Below, in pieces: positions 23,507 through 43,331 of a DNA stretch of 64,000 nt (positions are counted from its first letter, which is position 1; each line of letters starts with the position of its first letter). Location: assembly GCA_963693365.1 (NCBI GenBank), contig CAVNZM010000014.1, positions 744,001 through 808,000 on the forward strand. Reading direction: 5' to 3'. A program made the translations under genes and the position numbers. A model generated the notes under the pieces. It did no database searches and was not told where the DNA came from. It saw only the letters and a list, made by a program, of their open reading frames with translations. Source of the stretch: Amoebidium appalachense (lineage: Eukaryota > Ichthyosporea).

Positions 23507-24275
23507 TTTATCCTTCTTCTTCTGGAATGCTCGGACACTGGGCCCCCAAAAGGGCCTCCCCCCCGGGACACTCGACGATAAAATCAGCTACATACAACAA
23601 CAGACAAACAACCACACGTTTACAGTGATTTGCGAAACACAGTTTAAAAACCACCACAAATTCAACTCTACATTGGTCGACACATCCACACACCCCGGTT
23701 ACGCGAAAAACCGAGGCATTATTGTACTTGCCGCACCACACGTGAGAGTGAAGTGCAAACCGGTAGCAAAAACGGAATTCTCGGTTTCTATAGAGTTTCT
23801 TTCTAATGTTTTTACTTTTGTATATTACCCACCATCTATGTCGGTTGTCGAATTGACTCACGAGTTGTCACAGTTACCAATGTCCACTGTTATTTTAGGT
23901 GATTTTAACACGCGACTCCACCACACAGACACACTGCAAGTGAGTGTCGGGTACCCATCTAAGCCCCCGGAGCGTGCTATCCCTTTAGCAAGGTATGTCC
24001 AAAGTCACACTTTGCGGTTCCCTCAAATATCCCATGCCCACAACACCGACTGGGGAGTGGCCTTTTGGCCATCAACCATGTCAAAACTCTCTCTCCCTCC
24101 TAACCTCTCTAGGTCATCTGACCACTCTCCTATCCTTTTCCTACCTAAGATCTCCCTTGATCTGCTCCCCCCTCCCCCTCCCACCTTTCGCCTCCGTCTA
24201 TCCCAGCTTAAGTCACAGTGGGGTAGAGTTGATGTATGTGTATGCTATGCTACGAAACACCCTATCGCCTATTAG
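23499..24275 (+). CDS. LINE ORF2, endonuclease part
   Basis: 258 residues of an apurinic-like endonuclease: FFWNARTLGP at the N-terminus, the catalytic ICETQF (Glu), GDFNTR (Asp/Asn) and RSSDHSPI (Asp/His) all present. It makes the target nick that primes reverse transcription. The frame ends in a stop 40 nt after the start of the reverse transcriptase frame; removing two bases in the GTATGTGT stretch near 24235 would fuse them. Confidence 0.85.
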   Translation: MPNLSFFFWNARTLGPQKGLPPGTLDDKISYIQQQTNNHTFTVICETQFKNHHKFNSTLVDTSTHPGYAKNRGIIVLAAPHVRVKCKPVAKTEFSVSIEFLSNVFTFVYYPPSMSVVELTHELSQLPMSTVILGDFNTRLHHTDTLQVSVGYPSKPPERAIPLARYVQSHTLRFPQISHAHNTDWGVAFWPSTMSKLSLPPNLSRSSDHSPILFLPKISLDLLPPPPPTFRLRLSQLKSQWGRVDVCVCYATKHPIAY

Positions 24276-26686
24276 AATCTGCACAAGCCAGGCCAGATTC
24301 ACATCTCGTACTAGATACATGCACTAACTTTATTGTTGATGATTTGATAGATCTCGGTGATTATGCTGGCGGTGGTAGGAAGGAATATCCCGATGCTCTC
24401 TTGTTACCAAACACCACTCCCGCTAGACTAGGTGAACCCCTGTCTCAAAAGGAAAGCTTGCGCCGGCTTGCTAGTATGAATCGATTTGGCCCCCCTGCTC
24501 GTATTATTGGTGATACCACTGGAGACCCCCTCATAGACTCTGATAAGTATTTCTCGGAACTGTTTAAAGATAGGACCCCCGCTCAGAAACCTATTGTGTG
24601 GCCTGTAGACCCATCTATCCCCATAGAATCGATCCTCCCCTTTTTCAGTCCCGATGCCATATGGTCTGTGATATCTAGTTATAGCTCTAGTAAGTCTTGT
24701 GGACCTGATGGACTCCCTGCTGGGTTTCTTAAAATCCTTGTTCCCTCCTACCCACAAAAGGAAAGTGATCGTGCTATTAAACCTGATCTTACTATCATGT
24801 TAAGCTCTCTCTTTTCTTGGTGTGTTAAATGTGGACATGTCCCGTCATCTTGGTTAGATACCTTAGTGATCCCCATAGTTAAGAAGGACTCTGAGGGCCC
24901 CATATCATCCTTTCGCCCCATTACACTAACCCAGGTTGTTCGTAGATTCTTTGAAGCTTGCTTACTTAGGTTATTTGCACATCACCCTAGGTTTCAAGCT
25001 ATTCTTCACATACACCCATGCCAATCCGCTTTTCGTAAAAACAATTCATGTTATGTTCAAATAATGGCACTGCACGATTCTATGCAAGTTGGTGCACAAT
25101 ATGTTGGCTTTATTGATTGGAAAACTGCTTACGATTCTGTCTCCCCTGGTCTCCTATGGGAAAAGCTTGCTGCACGGGGTGTACCACACTGCATTGGTGT
25201 TCTGTTAGAAGCACTCTTGTCTCAAACCTATGGTAGAGCTGTGGTTAATGGGCATCTTTCATATGGTTTTGCTCGTACTAGAGGTCTCTTGCAGGGTTCA
25301 TTGCTTAGCCCCTTTTTGTTTAACCTATTTATAGATGATTTGGCTGTCAAGATTTACGCCGAAAACGATGACCCTATTAATAACTTTCCGCCTGCACTTC
25401 TCTATGCTGATGATCTGTCCCTCCTTGCCCGTACCCCTAGACGCCTGCAAAGATTGTTCGATGTAGTGTCAGAGTGGTGCAAGGCAAACCTTATGATCCT
25501 TAACATAGACAAATGTGGTGTTCTTGTACCTGATATAGCTAACAATTTACACACATTTACATTATCATCTAAACCTGTACCTATAGTTCCAGAATACAAA
25601 TATCTTGGTGTTCCGGTTGATTCTGTTGGTGTTATGTTTCCCCATATGGTCGAAAAGAGGGTAGAGTTGGCTCGTAAGCGGTTAGCTTTCTTCTCGGCTA
25701 ATATTTTTAAAGACACACCCCTCCATCCTTCTATTAGACTTACATTTATTCGCACTTTTGTCTTCCCGGCATGTGAATATGGTTTACCCCTTCTCGCCGC
25801 TTGGATCAAGAAAGAGAGAACTAGAGCGCTTAAACCCTTGGCAAATTTCCTTGAAGCAGAAGTTGCCTCCTTTCTATCTAACAACTGTTGTAAACCTGGG
25901 CCTGTAACGCTCTCGATATATGGTCTGGTCCCAATAGCTGCTAGAGTATCCTATCTCGCGCTGAAATTCAATAAGCACATAAGCCGCTTAAAGAAGTATT
26001 TGCCCTCCCACCCTCTCTTCTCTATCCGACCTGTCCCCTCCTCACCTCTCCCCTCTTTCCTCCCCTCTCTCTCCCCTTCTCCCCTGGGCACAAATACAAA
26101 TAAACCCCGCAATAGTGTGTGTGTGACTTTGGACTGCCACTTACTTATTAAACATGTACACAATCACAAGATAATCACGCAATATAACAAATGGAAAAAG
26201 ATACCACACGACACTAGACCCGATGAAAGCATACACCTTGAAAAACTAAGCCTTATGTCTCGTTTTATATATACTGACCGCCTCAACCATATTGCCAAAT
26301 ATGGCACTCGCAAGTGTATAACACCTAAATACATATTACCTTCCTGTAGAACTGGTCTTTCTCTAGCTGATGGTATTATTGATCAATTACCACGCTTTTA
26401 CTGTACACGTGCTATACAGTGGAGATCTAATAAGTATAAGGTGGCATCATTTGCATGCCCAAACAACACACACACACACCAGTTTAACCGGTCATGTATC
26501 GCCAAATGTAGTTTGATAGACCACATAATACCGCAACACACACACGTCACATTCACAACAGACACCCAGAAAGATAGCCTACCTGTAAATTACAACATCC
26601 TTGATTTTATACTAAACACGCGTAACTACGACCTGTTTATTAGATGTATTGATTGGCTTGAGAAACACATCACTACAAAATTATAG
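24236..26686 (+). CDS. LINE ORF2, reverse transcriptase part
   Basis: 816 residues. Visible RT motifs: SSSKSCGPDGLPAGFLKIL, VIPIVKKDSEGPISSFRPIT, VGFIDWKTAYDSV, RGLLQGSLLSPFLFNLFID, and the catalytic YADD at about 390-393, followed by LNIDKCGVLV and YKYLGVPVD. The C-terminal region has no CCHC knuckle, unlike family 2. The protein is identical as far as I can compare to the one at 44585-47035, so both copies are young. If translated separately, initiation at the ATG inside the overlap is possible. Confidence 0.9.
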   Translation: MCMLCYETPYRLLESAQARPDSHLVLDTCTNFIVDDLIDLGDYAGGGRKEYPDALLLPNTTPARLGEPLSQKESLRRLASMNRFGPPARIIGDTTGDPLIDSDKYFSELFKDRTPAQKPIVWPVDPSIPIESILPFFSPDAIWSVISSYSSSKSCGPDGLPAGFLKILVPSYPQKESDRAIKPDLTIMLSSLFSWCVKCGHVPSSWLDTLVIPIVKKDSEGPISSFRPITLTQVVRRFFEACLLRLFAHHPRFQAILHIHPCQSAFRKNNSCYVQIMALHDSMQVGAQYVGFIDWKTAYDSVSPGLLWEKLAARGVPHCIGVLLEALLSQTYGRAVVNGHLSYGFARTRGLLQGSLLSPFLFNLFIDDLAVKIYAENDDPINNFPPALLYADDLSLLARTPRRLQRLFDVVSEWCKANLMILNIDKCGVLVPDIANNLHTFTLSSKPVPIVPEYKYLGVPVDSVGVMFPHMVEKRVELARKRLAFFSANIFKDTPLHPSIRLTFIRTFVFPACEYGLPLLAAWIKKERTRALKPLANFLEAEVASFLSNNCCKPGPVTLSIYGLVPIAARVSYLALKFNKHISRLKKYLPSHPLFSIRPVPSSPLPSFLPSLSPSPLGTNTNKPRNSVCVTLDCHLLIKHVHNHKIITQYNKWKKIPHDTRPDESIHLEKLSLMSRFIYTDRLNHIAKYGTRKCITPKYILPSCRTGLSLADGIIDQLPRFYCTRAIQWRSNKYKVASFACPNNTHTHQFNRSCIAKCSLIDHIIPQHTHVTFTTDTQKDSLPVNYNILDFILNTRNYDLFIRCIDWLEKHITTKL

Positions 26687-26690
26687 CGCA

Positions 26691-26759
<69 letters not shown>

Positions 26760-26791
26760 CCAGCTGATACCGAGTGTCCCGAGGGGAGCCC

Positions 26792-26868
<77 letters not shown>

Positions 26869-27094
26869 AAAAAAAAAAAAAAAAAAAAAAAAACGGGGAA
26901 CCCCAACTAATTGATTTCTCCTTGTAGTCTTTATGGTGTCTCGTAGAGAAAGTAAACCCTGATATATAGTCACCACCCGACATCTATGTACGTGATCATG
27001 ATATACCGCTGAGGGGATATTCCGAGCAAACCCCCCCCCCCCATACCTGAGACTGGTTCTCTTTGCCTCGAGTAAACAGCGTAAACCCCCCTTT

Positions 27095-27370
27095 AACATT
27101 TGCGAGTACCATATTTGGTAATTTGAGTAAGGCGGTCGTTATTTATGAAAAGAGACATTAGGCTTAGGTTTTCAAGGTGTCTGCTTGGCATCAGGTCTGG
27201 TGTCGTGTGGTATCTCTTTGCATCTGCTATTACTCATGATGATATTGTGTGATTTTTTTGTGACTCGTACATGTCTTACTAAGTGGCAGTTCAAAGTCGA
27301 TCACTCGCGCACTTTTGTGGGTTTTTGTTTGAATTTTTGCCCGCCGGGGAGAAGGGGAGGGCAAACCTCT
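27095..27370 (-). pseudogene. Old inverted LINE family 1 fragment
   Basis: On the minus strand this matches the reverse transcriptase C-terminal region (the part around RLNHIAKYGTRKC and the histidine-rich stretch before it), with many substitutions and small gaps. Clearly older than copy A, which abuts it. 27370-27460 shows nothing further. Confidence 0.7.
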
Positions 27371-27479
27371 CAACGTTCACATCTACGTGCTGGGTTGCAA
27401 GACTTAGTGTGCAAACTGCTGCACATGATCGTGAGGGTGCCAATACTTTCACATCATGATTGACGGATGCATGGTCCTC

Positions 27480-28062
27480 CCCCCCCCCCTCTCTCTCTCT
27501 CTCTCACAGGCCCCCTCCCTTTTTTTTGCTGGGGTGTGTGGAATGTCCCCCCTCCCCGGCCATTCCCCAGCTAACCTAAATTTACGGCCGTCCCCCCCCC
27601 CCCCCCCCCCCCCCCCCCAAACACACACACATACACACGTGTACACACCCCACCCCCACCCCCACCACCACCAGCACGACCATGACAAAAGCAAAGAGAG
27701 AGAGAGAGAGAAAAATAAAACCTGAGCCTTTTTGTTCCCCGTAGCCCTCCTACCCCCAGGCTTTAAACGTACGAAACTGATGTACTTAGTCTACTCCCCC
27801 CCCCCCCCCCTCCGGCTCCCTGTTCTCTTTTCCACAAGCGCATACACTGGAGCTCGAGCCAACCCGTCAGCGCACCCGCTTACAGACACATCCCACACAT
27901 TTGTGCACACACCACCTACACACAAGGACATGAAACTCGCACCTGCACACACACACACACATACACACACACCACTCAATACGGCACACATAGCACAAAC
28001 ACACACACACACACACACAGCAACACACATGCACACGCACATACAAAGGTCACTTGCACCAG
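27480..28062. other. Simple-repeat stretch, possible introns of a plus-strand gene
   Basis: C-runs at 27479-27489, 27593-27618 and 27797-27811, (CT)n, (GA)n at 27695-27712 and (CA)n at 27945-28020. Short exon-like segments with acceptors occur (CTACCCCCAG at 27760; CTCTTTTCCACAAG at 27838), but frames could not be joined. If the terminal exon at 28063-28199 is real, this is its upstream part. Confidence 0.4.
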
Positions 28063-28199
28063 CACCAAAAGAAGTGAAAAACCACATAAGGCATATCAGA
28101 GATGCAGACGTCGTCGTGCACAGCCGCACAACTTTAACGGTCGGCACACGAGTGCTATCGTCACAAAAACGTAAAAAAGCACTTACAGTTTATCGATAA
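28063..28199 (+). CDS. Possible terminal exon, basic protein
   Basis: Acceptor CTTGCACCAG at 28062, then 44 codons (PKEVKNHIRHIRDADVVVHS...RVLSSQKRKKALTVYR) and a stop at 28197-28199. The composition is protein-like and basic, and the following 300 bp to the arrestin stop is repeat-free, consistent with a convergent 3' end. No family recognised. Confidence 0.38.
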
Positions 28200-28495
28200 A
28201 ACTCAATTTATTGAGCTAGAGAGTATCTGCCAAGAGATATAAATACTTGCAAAGGTCAAAGAAGTCGGTTTTCAATAACTTACAGGTATCACAAGCCCAT
28301 AATAGTATGTCCTTCGAAAGTAAAATATCTATATAGAGTTAAAGAGCTAAAAATCAGAAGACTCAAAAGTTTGAAAGCAAAGAAGAAATTCCGATATACA
28401 AAGCCACAGGCATCCATCCAATATATACATAGACATCAGGACTACTTACACATGCCACACCTCCCAACTACTCCGCTGCGCATATTCTGTCACTT

Positions 28496-30605
28496 TTACA
28501 CCTCAATGCTGTTTCCATCAATCTGAGCGCTAACTACATCCTCCTCCAATCTCAGGCTCTTAAACTTTGGCGCGCTCTTACCCTTCATCTGCAACATGCC
28601 ACTGTCCAGCCAACCCCCTTCTGCCCCCAACCCACTCGGCACCTCGACCATTGGTCGGATGTGACCACATGTCCCCGTGCTCTGTGTCTCAATGGCATCA
28701 TACGCTGGTGGCATGTCAATCACCGGTGTAGCCGACACTAACTGCGCCGACGCAATGGCACCCAGACGTGCCGTCGGCTCTGGCTCGTTTGCCAGGGAAA
28801 AGGGCACACTAAGTTTCGCATTCTTCCCTCCGGCAACATGCACAGTGACCTTGACCATGTAGTTCACCATCTGCTCAAGCCCCAACTCCCACTGCCGACA
28901 CGATGACGAAGCCGCCAACTTGCCCTCTCCGCCGGCCAATTTCGATGTCGCATGCGCAATGCGAGTGCAGGTTGGAAGACGGTGACTGCCCCTCCTGCTT
29001 CCGCACGTGCACTCGAGTATGGGCCGTAGGCGCAGCACAAACGTGTCCTCCGTCCCCCCAACTTTAATCTCTGCCGTGTCAAGTGATGGTGATTCGACAA
29101 CCAACGCTTCGCACCCAAACGTCGTGCGGAATAGTTGCTTGGCTTTTGCAGTGATCCGCGAAACACGAACATGGCCCGATTCGTTCACCAACTCGACCTT
29201 CACGCCTATTGGTTCGCCCACGGTATATACGTTCTTGTCCAGCGACACGTACACGTACAGGCGGCCGGTGCCAGCGCGAAAAATACGATCAAGCAAGAAA
29301 GATTTGCCCAAACATGCTTTTGGTTGCAGTTCTGTCTGGGGAACGTAGAGGGCACCCTTGACAAAACGGGCTTTTGCGAGAAGAATCTGCTCGTCGTTTG
29401 TTGTCTTGCAAAGGGCAGCTATGTACCACTCAACAAGCACCTTGCTATACGGGTTGAACACCTGTATGGTAAGCAAATCATGTTAGTGGCTCAAAACAAA
29501 ATGTATGTTTAGTGACGTGATGGCCCAACAGAGACACCTGAGGTGCATAAGTCGGGAACAGTTTGAATCAACAACGAGGAAGTGATTCGAACACGAGGCA
29601 GTGAAAAGGTCCCGCGCGCGCAACACACAAAGACAGGCATGCGTGCGCACCTACACATACAAGTGACAAGAACTCAGCCGAGCCGGACGTCTGGGATTTA
29701 CCACAAAACCATATTATTCTTCTCTCTTGTAATTGCCCCAAAACGAGCACAAACGTTAGAGCAGAAACACCGAAAGAAAAACCAAAGCATTGCTGAAGCA
29801 GCAAACATGGGGAAAAAATGCCGAGAAAACTCAGGAGGGATGGAATATACCACACTGAACTAACCGGAACAACAATATTAAGTGCCACGATATCACCGTT
29901 GTACACACTTGTGGCACATCGTGCTCTAAAAACAACCTCAGCGAGCAAATGGTGACCAACACACGAGTGAAATTTGTACACACACATTTGCATCCACGAA
30001 GTGCGCTTCTATGGGAAGCAAAAAAGGTTGATTGTACAAAAAACGCGTGCTCAAAGTGACAAATTGATGCAAGAACCATCTTTCACAGAAATGTGGGCAC
30101 AGCACATGGCAGGCTGCAACTATATTAACCAGCAGGATTTGTAGCTCTTCAACAAAATCAAGCAACAGAAAATTACTGCACCCCTTCTCCGCTCCCTCGA
30201 ACACAAGACAAGCGTCTCCCATCTCACACATACCTCACAAAGCAGAGAATTTGGGCATCCACTGTCCAGCGCAAATGAAAAATCGAAGGTGTATGACCCT
30301 TCGCAGTCAAGTTGGTCACGGCTGCCTGCCGGTTGCAACGTGCATCGTGTTGTGAGTGTGCGGTTCGCGCGATAGAGTGTCGTCGTGGGATAGGCCACCT
30401 TGCCTTCAATCCGCTTCAAAACGCAGCGCAGGCGCACGATGATTACTTTGCAAGAGAGTGGATTGCTGATTTCGCAGTTCAAGTTACCGTGTAGTGTGTC
30501 ATTGTCAAAGTATGTCTGACGGTCTGCTTCAAGCTTGAAATTGCCATAATAACCGCGTAAATGAGGAGAAAGCTCGTCCCCGTGTCCCCGTTTACTCAAA
30601 GCCAT
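28496..30605 (-). CDS. Alpha-arrestin (arrestin-domain protein) with PPxY
   Basis: Two exons, 30605-30234 and 29461-28496, phase 0, 445 residues. The intron begins GTATGTGTGAG and ends TTACCATACAG. Exon 1 is the N-terminal arrestin beta-sandwich (FKLEADRQTYFDNDTLHGNL, then CEGSYTFDFSFALDS). Exon 2 holds the C-terminal sandwich (LYVYVSLDKNVYTVGEPIGV; VRVSRITAKAKQLF). Near the C-terminus is DMPPAYDAIE; PPAY (about 375-378) is a PPxY motif, which in alpha-arrestins recruits NEDD4/Rsp5-type ubiquitin ligases to membrane cargo. The length fits ARRDC-type proteins (about 390-450). Expected role: an endocytic adaptor for plasma-membrane proteins. Its 770-bp intron is the only one among the modelled genes with no microsatellite or homopolymer tract. 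Confidence 0.92.
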
Positions 30606-31648
30606 GTTTGATTGAAGTGATCGTGAAAATGTGCAGAGGGTTTACAAAAGTCTTGGTTGGGGGGTTGCTTAGATTCTCCTGAGTGCGTCTGCTAGCACTC
30701 GGGAGCACTGAGAAGATGCAGTAGTTCCCATATCCCGCTCTGAAGTAAATACACCTAAACTATTGTAAGACTAGAAATATTGTCTAAATAGACTACAAGT
30801 TTCGGAACATCACCATATTCCCTCTCAAACATCAACGACACCTACAAGAAACGCCTAGAAAATTTCAACGTCAAAACGCCTTTGTGTCTGGGCGTCGGCA
30901 ATGAAATGTAAGTCGACCAAGCCACGGCCCGGCCCGTCTGGAAAGGAGCAAACAGACACAATTCTGAGACTCGTGACAGAAAACGAATAAAAGGAGTCGA
31001 AACTCTGTACAGCCAGTGAAAATGAATCATATGCTTCGCAAAACCAATCGGAATATTTCATGCCATGAAGAGTTGGTGTGCGGCTGGCAGAAGCCACCTT
31101 CGCGTTTGATTGGCTGCTACAATCTATACAGATGATCATGTCACCATGTGAAGCCACATATTTGCCCTCAGATCCGAGGCAACCGGATAAGTAAAATGCA
31201 TAGTATCATTCGTGGTACATAAAATACATAATTTTGGAATTTTTTTGCCATCAACTTCTTCGTACTAATTCAAAATCTGACACTACATTGTTTTTGCCCA
31301 CAACCAACCATGACTGAAGGAGCACTGGGTGGGCGTGCGTCAGTGGCGACTCACTGATCCCGGATCTGTCGACAAGTCGCATGCCAGTCGTGATTCTATA
31401 TTTATGTCATCCATTTCATTGGCTTACAAATCTTCCTTTGTTGCTACTATGTTGAATCCGCTGAGTTTGTAGCCGCTTATTTACAACAAAGTACTATATC
31501 GAAAACGTATTTTTAAATGTGCTTATTTCCCTTTTAATAAAACAGGGTGCAGTAAAAATATTGTAGAGTTGTTGATAACCACAAGCGAAACAGCCATAAA
31601 GAGAGTTTTGGGGGATCATGTTACCAGTCGCGATGGCATGTATGTATG
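30606..31648. other. Intergenic region upstream of arrestin gene
   Basis: About 1 kb without microsatellites, homopolymers or convincing open frames. It probably holds the arrestin promoter; TTGATTGGCTG near 31107 is a reversed CCAAT box. Nothing else seen. Confidence 0.6.
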
Positions 31649-31843
31649 GGGGTTTACGCTGTTTACTCGAGGCAAAGAGAACCAGTCTCAGGTATGGGGG
31701 GGGGGGTTTTGCTCGGAATATCCCCTCAGCGGTATATCATGATCACGTACACAGATGTCGGGTGGTGACTATATATCAGGGTTTACTTTCTCTACGAGAC
31801 ACCATAAAGACTACAAGGAGAAATCAATTAGTTGGGGTTCCCC

Positions 31844-31885
<42 letters not shown>

Positions 31886-31917
31886 GGGCTCCCCTCGGGA
31901 CACTCGGTATCAACTGG

Positions 31918-31970
<53 letters not shown>

Positions 31971-32780
31971 GTGTGTGTGTGTGCGCGTGCGCTATAATTT
32001 TGTAGTGATGTGTTTCTCAAGCCAATCAATACATCTAATAAACAGGTCGTAGTTACGCGTGTTTAGTATAAAATCAAGGATTTGTAATTTACAGGTAGGC
32101 TATCTTTCTGGGTGTCTGTTGTGAATGTGACGTGTGTGTGTTGCGGTATTATGTGGTCTATCAAACTACATTTGGCGATACATGACCGGTTAAACTGGTG
32201 TGTGTGTGTGTTGTTTGGGCATGCAAATGATGCCACCTTATACTTATTAGATCTCCACTGTATAGCACGTGTACAGTAAAAGCGTGGTAATTGATCAATA
32301 ATACCATCAGCTAGAGAAAGACCAGTTCTACAGGAAGGTAATATGTATTTAGGTGTTATACACTTGCGAGTGCCATATTTGGCAATATGGTTGAGGCGGT
32401 CAGTATATATAAAACGAGACATAAGGCTTAGTTTTTCAAGGTGTATGCTTTCATCGGGTCTAGTGTCGTGTGGTATCTTTTTCCATTTGTTATATTGCGT
32501 GATTATCTTGTGATTGTGTACATGTTTAACAAGTAAGTGGCAGTCCAAAGTCACACACACACTATTGCGGGGTTTATTTGTATTTGTGCCCAGGGGAGAA
32601 GGGGAGAGAGAGGGGAGGAAAGAGGGGAGAGGTGAGGAGGGGACAGGTCGGATAGAGAAGAGAGGGTGGGAGGGCAAATACTTCTTTAAGCGGCTTATGT
32701 GCTTATTGAATTTCAGCGCGAGATAGGATACTCTAGCAGCTATTGGGACCAGACCATATATCGAGAGCATTACAGGCCCA
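31649..32780 (-). mobile_element. LINE family 1, 5'-truncated copy D
   Basis: Minus strand. The 3' terminus (GGGGTTTACGCTG on plus) is at 31649; then come the conserved tail, an internal T-run (A-run in sense) at 31845-31880, (GT)n at 31919-31985, and the last ~240 residues of the reverse transcriptase (frame 32063-32800, intact but lacking the polymerase core). Truncation is at 32780, just inside GGGCCTGTAATGCTCTCG. The protein differs from copy A by very few residues (for example LVKHVH for LIKHVH). No clear target-site duplication. Confidence 0.88.
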
Positions 32781-34936
32781 ACAAGAGGCCTATGTTGCAT
32801 ATCATCGGCGCATACAGTAGGAAAGTAATATGTTAGAACGCTACGCTACACTCACGCAAAAAATCCATGCAAATGATATATGGAATGGCCATTTCAAAGA
32901 AGTCGTGGAGCTCGATCGCGAGATATTTACATAAACGTAAGTTTATACTATGTATCTAGTCACATTGTAGCCTAGGCTATCCGATCGCTGTCGAGGCCTG
33001 GGCCGCAGGGCTTGAACCATTCTACCAGGGTTATTTATCTTAATCCTGACGCTGCAAATAGAGGACAGGGAGGGACGCCTTTTCAGGGCCCCCCCCTGAG
33101 TATGCCACAAAACCTACAAAATAAACCTACATGTAGTGGCATAATAAAGGGCACAGAAACTGCCCTAAAATATTGCATGAAAAATCCGCATTTGCTGTAT
33201 GAAATACTATGTACAGTGGGATTTTACACTTCGCGAGCGCGGAATGTTGTCTCGAACTTTGGCAAGTCACGTCATTTGATGCGCCGAACGCCAATCGGAG
33301 CGTTTCCGGATCAGCTCTTTGAAACCATGAGGGCCCCGTTCAAGCCACAGTTACCACTTTTGAGTGACCTCCGACTCTCTGGAGGAGCGGAATAAACGAC
33401 GAAAATGAAGGTTTTGAGCACCCCTTTCTTCAAGCGTGTTAATGCACCACAGGAAGGAGAGTCGAGGTAAAACAACAATTGACGTTTAAAAGAAAGAAAG
33501 GATAAGTTTAAGGTCCCTGTAGCATAATTTTTGTCTCGAGGCGGAAAACGGTTGCCAGCACCGAGTTGCAATGATGATGAGTTGGTCGTGTATGGCGCAC
33601 ACTCATTAAAGTGGAACAAGTAATAGTGTTTGTCAACCATTCGGCCAGCAGTGTGTACAGCCTCGACTGAGGCGAAGATTGTCTAAGAGCACTTCCTTTA
33701 GATGATTACCTCCACAGAAATTTCTGCAGATAATACCTGCCATACTGATCCCGTTGTGCCCATGATGCACGCTATAGTACTAATTTCTCGCTCTCTGAAA
33801 TATTCTATCAAGTGGTTCATCCTCTGTCTGTCAGTTTAACGCTCTTGGAGCTGTGGCCTTGCACCAAGTGATATCGACCCCCCCCCACACAACAGCACCA
33901 CGTGGGTAGGGATCCTTGAAGCCTTTTTATACACGGCGGCAATGTGCACGTGCACACGAGCACGTACATTTGAGTATAAACGCGCGCGCGCACGTGTGCA
34001 TTTATAGTACATGCACATACACACTGGCAAACCAGGAATGCACACGCGGATGGGCAGTATATCATCAAGCACTCACCCGCACGAATAACACGCACACACT
34101 TAATTGGTGTTATGTGGACACGCTGGATGCATCCGTTTCTGCTCAAATAAATAACTACAGGATAGACGTGACTCGATTCTTCTGTGAAGGATTACACAGC
34201 GTCCAGCCGAGATCCTCCTGGCACTAGGACTTCCACACTTGGAACACATAATGTTTTATATTCCCCTAGTTGTAGCATGGCTCTAAACTTGCATGTACTG
34301 CCAGCTGCGTACCGTCTAGAGCTCGTCCTGGGGCTCAAGTTCTCTGTGTAGGTATGCGTGGATACTCGTGCACATCCCTGAGTCACGTGTGTTCGCGGGT
34401 TGCAATGAGGCATCATGCTTTGTGGGCCCTGAGAATGTTTGGGTACATTGCACTGAAGGCATTGTCTGATGTGTGGGGCCCCGGGGGGAATCGGTGTGAT
34501 CATGGCGGTGTTTCGAGTGTGTGTACGTATGCGATGTGAGTGCGTGCACATGTGTCAGGGTAGACGTCTGTCAGTGTGCGTGCGTGTGTTCCTAAGTGCT
34601 ACGTATGTACGTGTGTGTGCGTGTGCACGTGCAGGCATACATATTCTTGCACGTTGTGCACAGGCGATGCTGAGCAGGCTCGAGTCTCAGTCTAGAGTAC
34701 GGACCACGATGCGTCCCGATCCAATCGGCGCTGGGGGACTCAATCACCTGCTGTACTCGTGCAACGTGCACGTGTACACACAAACATACATAGGCTTGGT
34801 CACACACAAAACATAAAATATTATATATAAATAGGAGCTTGTACTGTATTATACATACCGTAGTAGAACGTCGTCTGCACAGATAACCTGTATACTGTTT
34901 CGCTGGAATGATCACTTTATGACCTGCACCGTGCCA
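32781..34936. other. Intergenic region, no gene recognised
   Basis: Mixed-composition DNA. A 127-codon frame at 33012-33395 (plus) and others on the minus strand have no splice support or recognisable motif. 33880-34100 and 34500-34640 hold short degenerate GT/CA-rich sequence. 33220-33330 is CpG-rich with CCAATCGG, promoter-like. Nothing assigned. Confidence 0.5.
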
Positions 34937-34992
34937 TCCTTTCACAACCTGCGGTCGTGGCGCGTCCTTTCACAACCTGCGGTCTTGGCGCG
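34937..34992 (+). promoter_or_regulatory. 28-bp direct repeat upstream of TSR3
   Basis: TCCTTTCACAACCTGCGGTC plus GTGGCGCG, twice head to tail, with one difference (GTCGTGG/GTCTTGG). It ends 115 bp before the TSR3 start codon, so it may be a duplicated promoter element. No match to a known factor is claimed. Confidence 0.5.
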
Positions 34993-35107
34993 CTTGAGAC
35001 GTCGACCTTCCTTTAGGCCTACCATTTTAAGAGATTTAGGTAGCTAGTTCGCTCCCCACACGTGGAAGTAAATAAGAAAAGCGGTGCCTCTGTGGCTGCT
35101 GAGCAAA

Positions 35108-43331
<8,224 letters not shown>

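Larger units (their letters stand above)
22166..27091 (+). mobile_element. LINE family 1, near full-length copy A
   Basis: Non-LTR retrotransposon with ORF1 (22322-23506), an endonuclease frame (23499-24275) and a reverse transcriptase frame (24236-26686), then (CA)n, AACCAGCTGATACC, an internal A-run of about 90 nt (26797-26893), a conserved tail of about 200 nt and the terminus GTAAACCCC. The left boundary is uncertain: 22166-22255 matches, inverted, the right end of the 9181-9575 insertion, so it may be a separate small insertion rather than this element's 5' UTR. No target-site duplication was found. Confidence 0.88.

Noticed and set aside
33012-33395. 127-codon plus-strand frame
   Set aside because: No homology-like motif, no splice support, odd composition (proline-rich start, then unrelated sequence); average for chance in 64 kb.
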